A stretch of DNA of 20,299 nucleotides from Chlamydiia bacterium (GTDB lineage Bacteria > Chlamydiota > Chlamydiia > Chlamydiales > JACKPQ01): assembly GCA_030433395.1 (NCBI GenBank), contig JAUILX010000005.1:1-20299 (forward strand), given 5' to 3'. Positions within the stretch are counted from its first letter, which is position 1. The number at the start of each line of letters is the position of its first letter. Under the pieces are notes generated by a model. That model saw only the letters and a list, made by a program, of their open reading frames with translations. It had not been told where the DNA came from and ran no database searches. Positions 1-8,575 of this stretch are shown in pieces. Both the position numbers and the translations under genes were made by a program.

Positions 1-226
1 CCTTTGTTAGCGCAATTATGGCATGTTTTTAAGAAGAGTCGTATCGATCATCCAAAAAAAAATCGGCTTTGGGCGGCTGGGAGTTTTCGGCTCTTCTCTA
101 ATTAAAATTACAGCCAAAATCATTATAGAGCACTGTTTATTAGCTAGTTACAATTTTTCATTTTTTATAGACGCACCATAACCGTCTAAATATAAAGTAA
201 TTATAGAATATAATATTAAATATATA
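1..226. other. AT-rich intergenic left edge, possible gene tail
   Basis: No gene is recognised here. Frame 1 of the + strand is open from the window edge to a TAA at 103-105 (34 codons, containing LWHVFKK and NRLWAAGSFRLF), so it could be the C-terminus of a gene that begins outside. I recognise no family, and an open stretch of this length can occur by chance. Bases 58-77 hold one copy of a motif seen again near 10400 (AAAAATCGG-TTT-GGCGGC). The rest is very AT-rich and leads into the promoter of the next gene. Confidence 0.3.
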
Positions 227-255
227 TTGACAAAAAATAATTATTATTTTACAAT
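227..255 (+). promoter_or_regulatory. sigma70-type promoter for the pentapeptide/amidotransferase gene
   Basis: A perfect -35 box TTGACA at 227-232 is followed by a 17-base spacer and the -10 box TACAAT at 250-255. Transcription would start near 262, leaving a leader of about 24 bases before the ATG at 286. This is among the best matches to the vegetative consensus in the window (chlamydial sigma66 recognises a similar sequence). It suggests the accessory gene is expressed on its own rather than being silent cargo. Confidence 0.7.
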
Positions 256-285
256 AACGATTGTATTTAATAAACAGGTTATTAT

Positions 286-2067
286 ATGAGTAAAATAAAC
301 AATAAATTGACAGCTGAGGGCACAAGAAGTGCGTTGCAAATCTCCCCAGAAGAAACATTGAATCAGAATGGTTTATCCGAATCAATCCAAACTATTTTCT
401 CCAATTCAAAACCTCATATTAAATGGACAAGATCATCTTATAAAACACATAGAATTTATATTCTTTTAAAGAATCTCAAAAAAACTATTAAATCTTTTCT
501 AATAAACCTTGGTATTATAGCTCAAAAATCAGAAAATATTGCTTTAACAGTTCTTTCAAAATCTGATAAAAATCCTAAGATATTAACCCGCGATGCATTA
601 AATAAACTCATTAAGAATGAAAAACGTTCTAATAAAAATACTATTTTAAACTTGAAACAGATTCTTGTGAAAAACGGTTATTCATCTACAATTTCAAATT
701 TAAGTTTCAAGAAACATTCTTTTAAATCTGTTTTTTTGGATGGAATTAATTTCCGCTCATGTACTTTCAATGAGGTTTCCTTTAGTAACCATAATATAAA
801 GAACACTAAGTTTGAGTCCTGTAAAGCGTATAACGTCTCCTTCTCTAATTCTCTTCTAATAGACTGTGCATTTAAGCATTGCAGAATGCGCGAAACAATG
901 TTTACAAATGCTTCTCTTAAAAATGTGAAATTTAGTTATTCTTCTTTGGTTTGCAGTAGTTTTGAAGATGCAAATTTTAACAACTCAGATTTTAGTGAAT
1001 GCAAACTACCAGGAACTCATTTTTTGCAAGCAACTGCTAAGTTAAGCCGATTCAAAAGTTGCTTTTTAACAGATACGGTATTTTTTGGAGCGCATAACCA
1101 GTTTCAATTCATTGATAGTACAGGTATAGGTCAAATGACACGCCCGATTGTTGCATTTCTAGTAGATTTAGAAAGCCGAGGAATCACAACGCCTAAGGCC
1201 TTTTTCCATCTTGGGACAAAGGCAAAAGCAATTCCAATCCGAATTGCTATGCAAGCACAGAAGGTAGATCACCAGCAACTTACAGAAGAAGTCGAAAATG
1301 CGCTAAAGGATCCTTTAGCAGACAGCAAACAACCTGTTCCTCAATGGCTGCTTGAGAAAATCCGCCAACCAAATAGCCAAAGTCAAATAATTATTGAAAA
1401 AGCAAATCAATTGGCAAAAACGGTTGATGGCATTTACCTACCAGGTGGAGAAGACCTACCACCAAGCCTTTATGGGGAAGATGAGAAAACTGAAACGAAT
1501 TGGGGTAATGATTATAGACGCTCATTACTGGAACTTGGTCTCATTCACTACTCTGCTAGCCGAGGTATTCCCATAATGGCTATTTGTCGTGGGTTTCAAA
1601 TGGTAAACATCTATTATGGAGCTAGGCTTGACCAACACGTCCAAGGGCAAAGAGGCATACAAGTTTTTCAACCATCTGATAAAACTCACAAAGGACTTTT
1701 ATATAATCCGCTAAAGCAACCTTTAAAAAGCACAGTGTTTCACCATCAAGCTATTTCTCTAAAAAACAAAGCACCTGAGCATCTAGAGACCGTCACAGAA
1801 TATGATGGATTTATAAAAGCCGTTGAAGCCGGTTCAGGTGCTGCTCGCCCTTTAATAGGTTTGCAGTACCACCCTGAATTCTTGAATGCTCCCACAGCAC
1901 ACTCATTAAAACGTGAAATGGTCGATACTATGCTTAGCATTAGGATGTCCGAGGCCAATAACGCTTATTGGAAAATATTTTTAGATAGCATGCTTGCTTT
2001 TCGCACCAAGAAAAAAATGTCTTGTTTAATGCATCTGCTAACCGAAGTCAAGATTGATGAAGCATAA
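286..2067 (+). CDS. Pentapeptide-repeat / class I glutamine amidotransferase (peptidase C26) fusion protein
   Basis: 593 aa. Residues 1-135 are lysine- and asparagine-rich with no recognised domain. Residues about 138-270 are pentapeptide repeats: a phenylalanine or leucine recurs every fifth residue (NFRSC, TFNEV, KFESC, AFKHC, NFNNS, DFSEC), which normally folds into a right-handed quadrilateral beta-helix. Residues about 280-560 are a PuuD-like class I amidotransferase: LPGGED 385-390, nucleophile Cys434 in AICRGFQMVN, and His529/Glu531 in YHPEF, so the catalytic triad is intact. PuuD-type enzymes hydrolyse gamma-glutamyl amide bonds; the substrate here is unknown. There is no signal peptide or membrane segment. 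The ATG at 286 follows a good promoter but only a weak ribosome site. The repeat half is much more AT-rich (about 20-32% GC on sampled lines) than the enzyme half (about 42-47%), which suggests a fusion of DNA of different origin. A secreted effector role is possible but unproven. Confidence 0.85.
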   Translation: MSKINNKLTAEGTRSALQISPEETLNQNGLSESIQTIFSNSKPHIKWTRSSYKTHRIYILLKNLKKTIKSFLINLGIIAQKSENIALTVLSKSDKNPKILTRDALNKLIKNEKRSNKNTILNLKQILVKNGYSSTISNLSFKKHSFKSVFLDGINFRSCTFNEVSFSNHNIKNTKFESCKAYNVSFSNSLLIDCAFKHCRMRETMFTNASLKNVKFSYSSLVCSSFEDANFNNSDFSECKLPGTHFLQATAKLSRFKSCFLTDTVFFGAHNQFQFIDSTGIGQMTRPIVAFLVDLESRGITTPKAFFHLGTKAKAIPIRIAMQAQKVDHQQLTEEVENALKDPLADSKQPVPQWLLEKIRQPNSQSQIIIEKANQLAKTVDGIYLPGGEDLPPSLYGEDEKTETNWGNDYRRSLLELGLIHYSASRGIPIMAICRGFQMVNIYYGARLDQHVQGQRGIQVFQPSDKTHKGLLYNPLKQPLKSTVFHHQAISLKNKAPEHLETVTEYDGFIKAVEAGSGAARPLIGLQYHPEFLNAPTAHSLKREMVDTMLSIRMSEANNAYWKIFLDSMLAFRTKKKMSCLMHLLTEVKIDEA

Positions 2068-2202
2068 TGGAAAAGATAGGGGCAAGCATTTAAGTTTTGG
2101 CGTTAGAATATACCCACGGGTGGTTTCCTTAAAATCATTTATCAAAAATAGACTTTGATTTTTCTTTTAAAATTTAAAGGGCGATAAAGAGATATTTGGT
2201 GC

Positions 2203-2233
2203 AAAAAAATAACGGGGCCGTGTAAAAGCCCCG
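2203..2233 (-). terminator. Rho-independent terminator of the secretion gene cluster
   Basis: Read on the - strand, a six-pair GC stem CGGGGC/GCCCCG (2228-2233 with 2213-2218) with a 9-base loop is followed by TTA and a run of seven T (2203-2209). It lies about 30 bases after the stop of the four-helix membrane protein and would end the whole leftward unit. Confidence 0.8.
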
Positions 2234-2262
2234 CAAAAAGGAAAAATAGAGTTTCCTTAAGC

Positions 2263-2667
2263 CTAAAACTTTGTCATATGACGGCCCATCTCGCAAAAGT
2301 AGCCGAGCCACGTGAGGAAAAAGCCCCACACAATCCAAACAATTGCCCAAAATGTTAGTGCGCCTGCAGAGCCTAACTGTGCATTGATTAGCGCATCTGG
2401 CCAGTAAAGAGCAAAAACACCGCGTACAATCATAAACCAACCGAGTAGTGTGACAAGAAGAGTCAAGTCCCAAACCCAGTGGTTGAAAAATGTCACGATT
2501 GTCAAACCGACAATCAAATTAATAATAGCGAATAGACATAAACATGCAGGATGTGTCGCTAAAGCTTTTCCTGTTTCCAAACATTTTTGACGATAAAATA
2601 GATTCCAAACGCCTACTATCAACAGTAGCGGTCCAAAGATTTTGGCAATCATAAATGCAGCAACCAT
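2263..2667 (-). CDS. Small four-helix integral membrane protein
   Basis: 134 aa and mostly hydrophobic. Membrane segments are visible at about 5-24 (IAKIFGPLLLIVGVWNLF), 40-62 (CLCLFAIINLIVGLTIV), 66-90 (VWDLTLLVTLLGWFMIVRGVF) and 103-125 (ALTFWAIVWIVWGFFLTWLGYF). The start is well supported: AGGAGG at 2674-2679 lies six bases before the ATG at 2665-2667. It is 49 bases downstream of the second pseudopilin on the same strand and directly before a strong terminator, so it may be the last gene of the secretion operon, although its strong ribosome site also fits independent expression. The repeated Gly-rich helices weakly resemble the HdeD/DUF308 group. No function can be assigned. Confidence 0.8.
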   Translation of the reverse strand: MVAAFMIAKIFGPLLLIVGVWNLFYRQKCLETGKALATHPACLCLFAIINLIVGLTIVTFFNHWVWDLTLLVTLLGWFMIVRGVFALYWPDALINAQLGSAGALTFWAIVWIVWGFFLTWLGYFCEMGRHMTKF

Positions 2668-2716
2668 TAGTTCCCTCCTAGAGTTACTTATATTAATCTA
2701 TATATAACATAATTAA

Positions 2717-3199
2717 TTAATTTGCATATTTTTTTGTTGCAAACTCTGATTGGCTTAATAAAATCCAAACCGGATCGGATCCTTTGAGTTGAATTTTTTC
2801 TGTTTTAGATTCCCATCTTTCTTTGTAAAAATACACAATTACAGACTCTGAAATTTTAATGTGCTTTAGATGAATTGGCTTTAGCAGCGACGCTGATTTT
2901 TTTGTGATATAGGGCTCATCTGATAAACGCTCAATTGTAATTCCACTACGCTGCGGTATGATATGAAGCTCTATGTCGGCGCGCAACGTTTGACTCAGGT
3001 GGCGGGTTAAAACAAGTTCATCGATGAGTCTATCTGTGTCTTGCGAGCAATGATAGCGTTGCCATAATTTCTTGCCTTGAATTGAAAAAACGGACCCGCA
3101 AAGCGCAATTAAAGCTAAACAAATAAAAACTTCAATGAGTGTAAAGGAGCGCTTATTTTTTTTTCGTTTGCTCAGGATAATGGCTTGATTTAACTTCAA
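2717..3199 (-). CDS. Second type II secretion pseudopilin (GspH/GspI-like)
   Basis: Minor-pseudopilin-like protein of about 160 aa: a basic leader (SKRKKNKRS), then the type IV prepilin motif SFTLIEV with Glu at +5, a hydrophobic helix (FICLALIALCGSVFSI) and a soluble domain. Such proteins would sit at the tip of the inner-membrane pseudopilus. The reading frame is open back to an ATG at 3250, but I prefer the TTG at 3197-3199. It has TCCTCT (AGAGGA on the coding strand, 3205-3210) five to six bases upstream and leaves a leader of normal length. On this start it overlaps gspG by 47 bases. Residue -1 of the cleavage site is Ser rather than the usual Gly. The position after gspG matches what I recall of CT568. 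GspH, GspI and GspJ are not separable by eye. Confidence 0.75.
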   Translation of the reverse strand: MKLNQAIILSKRKKNKRSFTLIEVFICLALIALCGSVFSIQGKKLWQRYHCSQDTDRLIDELVLTRHLSQTLRADIELHIIPQRSGITIERLSDEPYITKKSASLLKPIHLKHIKISESVIVYFYKERWESKTEKIQLKGSDPVWILLSQSEFATKKYAN

Positions 3200-3542
3200 A
3201 TGCTTCCTCTGATTGAATGTAGCTAACTTCGAACGACTCTCCCCATCCATCTTTCATAAGACCGTCGAGATCTTTGACCATACCTGAGTCTTCAAGCACT
3301 TCTTTGATTTTATTAGAATTCCATGTGATGGAAGAAGGATCAACATTTTTTAAATCGCATTCAAGCATGAGAATCTCTTGCAGCTTTTCAGCAGCCCGCT
3401 CGGTTTTAAAGCGTTTACCCTTTGCCATGCTGCCACGCATGTTGTAGCCAATAACACTACCAATGATGCCAATAATAAAAATAACCACCATGATTTCTAA
3501 AAGCGTCATGGGACGCTTGGTTCGTTTTTTCTTTTTCATCAT
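3153..3542 (-). CDS. gspG: Type II secretion major pseudopilin GspG
   Basis: 129 aa. A basic leader MMKKKKRTKRP is followed by MTLLEIMVVIFIIGIIGSVIG, the conserved prepilin helix with Glu at +5, then a short alpha/beta domain including DGWGESFEV, which resembles the D-x-W-G segment near the C-terminus of GspG proteins. It would polymerise into the pseudopilus that pushes cargo through the GspD secretin. GGAG at 3549-3552 lies six bases before the ATG at 3540-3542, and the gspF stop lies inside that spacer, so the two genes are translationally coupled. A second in-frame ATG at 3537-3539 is possible. Oddities: the residue before the expected cleavage point is Pro instead of Gly and +1 is Met instead of Phe. 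The gene ends in a run of nine A followed by TAA. Confidence 0.85.
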   Translation of the reverse strand: MMKKKKRTKRPMTLLEIMVVIFIIGIIGSVIGYNMRGSMAKGKRFKTERAAEKLQEILMLECDLKNVDPSSITWNSNKIKEVLEDSGMVKDLDGLMKDGWGESFEVSYIQSEEAFEVKSSHYPEQTKKK

Positions 3543-3545
3543 TTA

Positions 3546-4730
3546 TTACTCCAAAAATGAGCTGACATCTGTCAGCGGTAGCAGCACTGCTAGCAATATT
3601 ACACCAACAATTAAGCCAAGCACAAGCAAAATTACTGGTTGTAAATAAGCTGTTAGGCGCGTTAAATTTTTTTCTAGATCGTTTGAGTAGCATTCAGCAA
3701 TATGACCGAGCATCTCAGCGCTCGATCCACTCTCTTCAGCAATAGCAAGCATGCGTGTGACTTGCTTGGGAAAGTAGCGCTGTTTTTCTAACTCTTCAGA
3801 TAATCCTCTTCCCTCCACCACTTTCTCTGCGCTCTCGGTGATGGCTTGCTCAAATACTGGATGCTGCACAACACTTTTCGCAAGATTTAGCCCTTCTAGC
3901 AGCGGAACGCCACTTTCCATAAGTCTTCCTAAAGTTCGACAAAAACGGACCATGACAGCTTGCGTGATAAAATCTTTGACAATTGGCATATGCAATCCCA
4001 CTTGAGCGCGCCACTGGATAAATCCAGGTTTTTTCCATAGAAAAACAATACCGCATACAATAGAGACAACTACTGCCGCAAACAAAGCAGCCCAATTTTG
4101 AAGCCAATTGCTGAGCCCAAGTACAGCAGCTGTCATGGGATGCAAACGATGTCCTTCAAAAAGCTGAGCCATAGATGGAACGAGGAAAAAAAGTAAAACT
4201 GATACCACGATAAGACAGAAGGAGCCAATGAAGGCGGGGTAGATGAGAGCTGTTGTGATTTGTTTTTTGAGCTTAGCAGACTTTTGAATGAGCACAGCAA
4301 GCTCTGCAAAGACCTCAGCTAATGTCGCAGACCGCTCACCTGCTGCAACCATCGCAGTATAGACGCCATCAAAGCTTTTGGAGTAGCGTTTCAAGGCTGA
4401 CGAAAGCTGCATACCATGCTTGACCTGATCGCAAAGATCTAAAATGACAAGGTGGCCATGTGTTCCGCGGTATTTTTCCTCAATCATCAACAGGCTATCG
4501 TAAAGAGGCAGACCAGCTTTTAGTAATTGGGCTAAATCGTGTGTCAAGGTAAGGACCGTAGAAGCTTTAAGCTTTATCTCTTTCGCTGGCTGCTGAAAGT
4601 CTTTTAGAAGGGTCACAAGCAGTTTTTGAGAGCGCAGCTTTTCTTTGGCCATTTCAAAGGAGTCAGCTTCAACATAACCTGACTGATTACGTCCAAGCGT
4701 ACTAACAGCTTTATAGGTGTAAAGTGGCAT
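3546..4730 (-). CDS. gspF: Type II secretion inner-membrane platform protein GspF
   Basis: 394 aa, the normal length of GspF/PilC proteins. It opens with MPLYTYKAVSTLGRNQSGYV, typical of the family. It then shows two repeated GspF domains (about 55-180 with LAQLLKAGLPLYDSL and VAAGERSATLAEVF; about 265-390 with LGRLMESGVPLLEGL and IAEESGSSAEMLG). Membrane segments are at about 163-188, 214-232 and 362-386. It anchors the GspE ATPase and the pseudopilus in the inner membrane. It starts two bases after the gspE stop and ends just before gspG, so it lies within a tight operon. Confidence 0.95.
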   Translation of the reverse strand: MPLYTYKAVSTLGRNQSGYVEADSFEMAKEKLRSQKLLVTLLKDFQQPAKEIKLKASTVLTLTHDLAQLLKAGLPLYDSLLMIEEKYRGTHGHLVILDLCDQVKHGMQLSSALKRYSKSFDGVYTAMVAAGERSATLAEVFAELAVLIQKSAKLKKQITTALIYPAFIGSFCLIVVSVLLFFLVPSMAQLFEGHRLHPMTAAVLGLSNWLQNWAALFAAVVVSIVCGIVFLWKKPGFIQWRAQVGLHMPIVKDFITQAVMVRFCRTLGRLMESGVPLLEGLNLAKSVVQHPVFEQAITESAEKVVEGRGLSEELEKQRYFPKQVTRMLAIAEESGSSAEMLGHIAECYSNDLEKNLTRLTAYLQPVILLVLGLIVGVILLAVLLPLTDVSSFLE

Positions 4731-4732
4731 GA

Positions 4733-6277
4733 TTACAACTCAACTTGTCTGGTGACGCGCAACACTTCTGCGCTTGTTGTGATTCCCTCTTTGGCAAGCT
4801 GGGCTCCATGATCGCGCAGAGTTTGCAACCCATCTTCAATAGCAATTCTTTGGAGGGCTGAAGAATCAGCGCTACTGAGCAACTGCTGCTTGATCCTCGG
4901 GGTAATATGCATGAGCTCATAAAGCCCAGCACGTCCGCGGTACCCAGATCCAAAGCAGGCCTGACATCCTGATCCTTTGTAAAGCCGGCATTTTTTTAAG
5001 CCCAACTCGGATAATTCTTCAGCACTTGGCTCATAACTTTCTTTACATTGGGTGCAGATACGTCGCACTAGTCTTTGCGCTAGAGCGCCAATGACAGAAG
5101 ATGAGAGCAAAAATGGTTCAATGCCCATATCAACTAAACGCGTGATAGCAGAAGGGGCATCGTTTGTGTGCAAAGTGGAAAGCACTAAGTGACCTGTAAG
5201 AGACGCTTGAATGGCTATTTCTGCTGTTTCACGGTCGCGGATCTCACCAATCATGACAACATCAGGATCTTGCCTAAGAATGTGACGCAATCCCTTTGCA
5301 AAGGTGAGACCAATCTTTGAATGGACACCGATCTGGGCCATTCCTTCAAGCTTGTACTCAACAGGGTCTTCAATGGTCATGATGTTGGTCTCGGGCGTGT
5401 GAATCTCTGTCAAGGCGCTGTAAAGTGTGGTTGTCTTACCGCTCCCGGTAGGCCCTGTCACAAGAACAATGCCCTGGCTTTGTCGGATACACTTTTTAAA
5501 GTCTTTAAGCATGACAGGCTGCATTCCAATTTGGTCGAGCCCTAAAGTGATGTTCCCCTTGTCGAGAATCCTAAGAACAATGCGCTCGCCATAAGCTACG
5601 GGCACGGTGCTGACGCGAAAGTCAATTTCTCGTCCACCAAGACGTAGCTTAATACGTCCATCTTGAGGCATTCGGTGCTCTGCAATATCGAGCTTTGCAA
5701 GCACTTTGATGCGAGCAATGAGTTGATTTTGAACATCTCGAGGTGGCGCATGGCGCTGTTGCAAAACTCCATCAATACGGAAGCGTACATTCAATCCCTT
5801 CTCTAAAGGTTCAAAATGAATGTCGGAAGCCTCTTGTTGTATGGCATTGGCTAAAATCGAATTGATCAATCGGATAACTGGAGAGCTAGATTGCTGAGAG
5901 AGCAGATCATACTCCTCTTCACGAGTCTCAAGAATTGCCTCTTTTTCCTCAGTTGCCTTTGGTTCATCCTGGTGGTGGTAGCAGCGCTCGATAGCCCTTT
6001 CTAAAACGCTTTTAGGACAAAAGACCTCTTCTACAGTTGTATTTACAAGGCAGCGCAACTCTTCCAAAGCTTCTAGATCTGCAGGATTTGATATAGCAAC
6101 AACTAAAGCATTCTCTTTTTCTTCAATTGGTAAAACACTCTTTTGCTTCGCAAAGGCGTAGGGAATTTTGCGTATTTGCTCAGAAACAAGAGGGTAGGTG
6201 GAAAGATCGTTTACAACACTCAACCCAAAACGCTCAGCAAGCTCTGCTTGTTCTTGGTCTAATTCACTTAAGCCCAT
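4733..6277 (-). CDS. gspE: Type II secretion ATPase GspE
   Basis: 514 aa. It has an N-terminal T2SSE_N domain (about 15-100) and a hexameric motor domain with Walker A GPTGSGKTT (275-283), an Asp box around TIEDPVEY (301-308), Walker B VVMIGEIRD (340-348) and a His box around STLHTNDAPSA (367-377). Two CxxC pairs (Cys408/Cys411 and Cys438/Cys441) form the zinc-binding tetracysteine module typical of GspE. It powers pseudopilus assembly on the cytoplasmic face of the inner membrane. Its ATG directly abuts the TAG of gspD with no gap and no clear ribosome site, indicating translational coupling. Confidence 0.95.
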   Translation of the reverse strand: MGLSELDQEQAELAERFGLSVVNDLSTYPLVSEQIRKIPYAFAKQKSVLPIEEKENALVVAISNPADLEALEELRCLVNTTVEEVFCPKSVLERAIERCYHHQDEPKATEEKEAILETREEEYDLLSQQSSSPVIRLINSILANAIQQEASDIHFEPLEKGLNVRFRIDGVLQQRHAPPRDVQNQLIARIKVLAKLDIAEHRMPQDGRIKLRLGGREIDFRVSTVPVAYGERIVLRILDKGNITLGLDQIGMQPVMLKDFKKCIRQSQGIVLVTGPTGSGKTTTLYSALTEIHTPETNIMTIEDPVEYKLEGMAQIGVHSKIGLTFAKGLRHILRQDPDVVMIGEIRDRETAEIAIQASLTGHLVLSTLHTNDAPSAITRLVDMGIEPFLLSSSVIGALAQRLVRRICTQCKESYEPSAEELSELGLKKCRLYKGSGCQACFGSGYRGRAGLYELMHITPRIKQQLLSSADSSALQRIAIEDGLQTLRDHGAQLAKEGITTSAEVLRVTRQVEL

Positions 6278-8575
6278 CTACGACCCAAACATAATATCAA
6301 AACTACTTCGGATAGCGCGAGCCTTTTCCTTGTCTTGAGCTTCTTTTAAACAGTCCAAAAACTCAGGAATGTCGCCAGCACGTTTCTTTAACTCTTCACA
6401 GCGCACCCGGCGGACATCCTCTTGTGGGTCAATAATTACTGTCGGCTTAATAAAGACCATGAGCTCACGCAAGCGATCACACATTTTTGTTGTGCCAAAG
6501 AGCTTTCCAATGCCCGGGATATCACCTAAAAAGGGCATCTTATCAGTAGCATCTTCCGATGTTTTACGCCTTAAGCCGCCAATAATCATCATCTCACCAT
6601 CAGCAACACGCACCTGATTTTCTACCATTGAGCGATCAACATTCGGCTGATCAGCACGTGTTGACTCTTGGGGATTGTCAAATGAGATTTTTGCATCGAG
6701 CGTTACAAAGTACTTGCCTTCGATATCCTCAATCGAAGGCTGATGCACAGTCGGTGTAAGCACGAGCGTCAGTCCATATTGATTACGCGAAAATGATTTT
6801 TCAAAGACAGTGACCCCGTTAGTTTCAACAGGTGCTACACCATTGTTAACGGAAATCTCCTCAACAATAGAAAGCTTCGCTGGAGTTTGATTCACAGTTG
6901 TGATCGTTGGCGTGGCGTTGATGCGGATATCGTCTTGCGACATGAGAAAATTATATGTCAGATCAAACGCTGGAAAATGGGACGACTTTGCTCTTGAGAT
7001 GAAAAAATCTAAAATGCCAGGCATTTTGGAAGATGCTGCATCAAAGCTTAAGCCTGTAGCATGTTTTTGACTCGCTGCAGAACCAAGCTTTAGAATGTTA
7101 AGACCAAAATTATTTTGTGAATTGATCTTACGTTCCAAGATAATGATCTCAATTTGCACCATCTGTTTAGGAACATCGAGGTTTTTGAGCAATTCCTTGA
7201 TTTTTGGAAGCAAATCGCGTCTAACCACCATCATGATTGAACCCGTTTTGACATAAGGAATAAAATGCTTTGATTGACTCGTTGGCTCTGCTGTTGACCA
7301 CTCGCCTGGATCGACGGGGGAAGGATTGATTACAGCAGGAGCTGTAGGAACACCAAACTGTTGAGGCGCAACGTTCACAGAAACTTCTGAAACATCTTTG
7401 CAAGGCACTCTTGCACCGCCACTTTCAAGGTTAGAATAAGCAAGAGACTGATAGACTTTTTCCAAAACATCCGATAAATCATTTGGATCGCTATGGCGGC
7501 ATGGATACCAATAAACAGTCATCTCCATCGGGTCTTCGACCTGCTCTTCAAGCTCGCGAACAAGCGCCTCAGCTCGCTCAATGGTTTGCTTAATTCCAAT
7601 CAACGCAATCGAGCCTTCATTTGGCAAAGGGAGCATGCTCAAATGAGCGCCTCCCTTTGAGATCGTCATACGACCATTATCAGCAGATGGACCAAAAAAT
7701 GCCTTCAGCATTTTTTCCATTTCCTTAGGGCTAATCTTAGAAAGCGCCACAACACGGATGGCGCGCTTTTGTCCATCAGCCCAGACCGCATCATATAAAT
7801 CGAGCAACTTTGCAATTTCATCTTTTGTAGAAACAATCGCAATTTTTCCACCCACCTGATGGATGTAGGTACGTTTAGCATCGCGAAAGCGTTCAAAGAA
7901 GTAAAAGACGCTTTTAATATCCTCAGATGGAGGAGAAAATACATAAAGAACCCGTTCACCAGGAGGCAATCTCTTCAGACGTTGCGGGCAACTAACAATA
8001 TTTTGCACGGCCATTAAATCATTTTTGTAAGAGTAAAGCTGGCGAACAAGAGGTGTGAGTTGCTTAATGCCAATGCCGTTTTGAGACAAAATCACCTCAA
8101 TAAGCTCAGACCACAGGCGACGTGGAATCGGCATTGAAGAGTGAAGTTGGATTTTAAGGTTCATTAGATCCGGTGGAATAATATACAAATAATCTGAGGA
8201 TCCATATTCCATGACCAATTGTGCAATCGTTGTCTCTTCTTGATCCCAAAGACCATAGCCCTCTTCACCAACTTCGGCTTCATCAAGACATTGACTGCGC
8301 CAATGCTCCTCAATAGAGTTCATATCAGCTCGCAAAGCCTTAATTTCCCCAAGCCAGTCTTTGACATCAACACCCGCTTCGAAATCAGCCTGCGCCATCC
8401 GATAAGCTTCTTGTATTTCGCTGCGCAAACGCTCGATCTCTTCATTCATTTCCTTTAAGTAAGGCATATTAGACGAGGAGTTTCCCTGAGGATTCAGCCC
8501 AGCACGCTTCTCTTCAATCGTCTCGCCAAAAACGGCTTGGCAAACCAGTAGTAAAATCCAAGCTCTTTTAATCAT
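6278..8575 (-). CDS. gspD: Type II secretion outer-membrane secretin GspD
   Basis: About 765 aa. It has a signal peptide (MIKRAWILLLVCQAVFG), a charged probable coiled-coil region (about 38-95), periplasmic N-type domains, then the secretin domain (about 470-740) with the signature VRVADGEMMIIGGL and MPFLGDIPGIGKLFG. It would form the outer-membrane channel of the secretion system. The frame is open to 8599, but GGAGG at 8581-8585 lies five bases before the ATG at 8573-8575 and two before that at 8576-8578, so the start is one of these (8575 chosen). It overlaps the upstream gene by about 8 bases. The extra charged segment between signal peptide and N domains is longer than I expect in proteobacterial GspD. 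Confidence 0.93.
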   Translation of the reverse strand: MIKRAWILLLVCQAVFGETIEEKRAGLNPQGNSSSNMPYLKEMNEEIERLRSEIQEAYRMAQADFEAGVDVKDWLGEIKALRADMNSIEEHWRSQCLDEAEVGEEGYGLWDQEETTIAQLVMEYGSSDYLYIIPPDLMNLKIQLHSSMPIPRRLWSELIEVILSQNGIGIKQLTPLVRQLYSYKNDLMAVQNIVSCPQRLKRLPPGERVLYVFSPPSEDIKSVFYFFERFRDAKRTYIHQVGGKIAIVSTKDEIAKLLDLYDAVWADGQKRAIRVVALSKISPKEMEKMLKAFFGPSADNGRMTISKGGAHLSMLPLPNEGSIALIGIKQTIERAEALVRELEEQVEDPMEMTVYWYPCRHSDPNDLSDVLEKVYQSLAYSNLESGGARVPCKDVSEVSVNVAPQQFGVPTAPAVINPSPVDPGEWSTAEPTSQSKHFIPYVKTGSIMMVVRRDLLPKIKELLKNLDVPKQMVQIEIIILERKINSQNNFGLNILKLGSAASQKHATGLSFDAASSKMPGILDFFISRAKSSHFPAFDLTYNFLMSQDDIRINATPTITTVNQTPAKLSIVEEISVNNGVAPVETNGVTVFEKSFSRNQYGLTLVLTPTVHQPSIEDIEGKYFVTLDAKISFDNPQESTRADQPNVDRSMVENQVRVADGEMMIIGGLRRKTSEDATDKMPFLGDIPGIGKLFGTTKMCDRLRELMVFIKPTVIIDPQEDVRRVRCEELKKRAGDIPEFLDCLKEAQDKEKARAIRSSFDIMFGS

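Noticed and set aside
158..385. 75-residue open frame on the - strand over the left promoter
   Set aside because: It lies in AT-rich sequence, overlaps the promoter and start of a well-supported gene, and has no ribosome site or familiar pattern.
2108..2120. Small CCAC/GTGG inverted repeat after the pentapeptide gene as a terminator
   Set aside because: The stem is four pairs with almost no loop and no T run follows.
2174..2473. 99-residue - strand frame overlapping the four-helix membrane protein
   Set aside because: It crosses the strong terminator and lies out of frame in a gene with a clear ribosome site.
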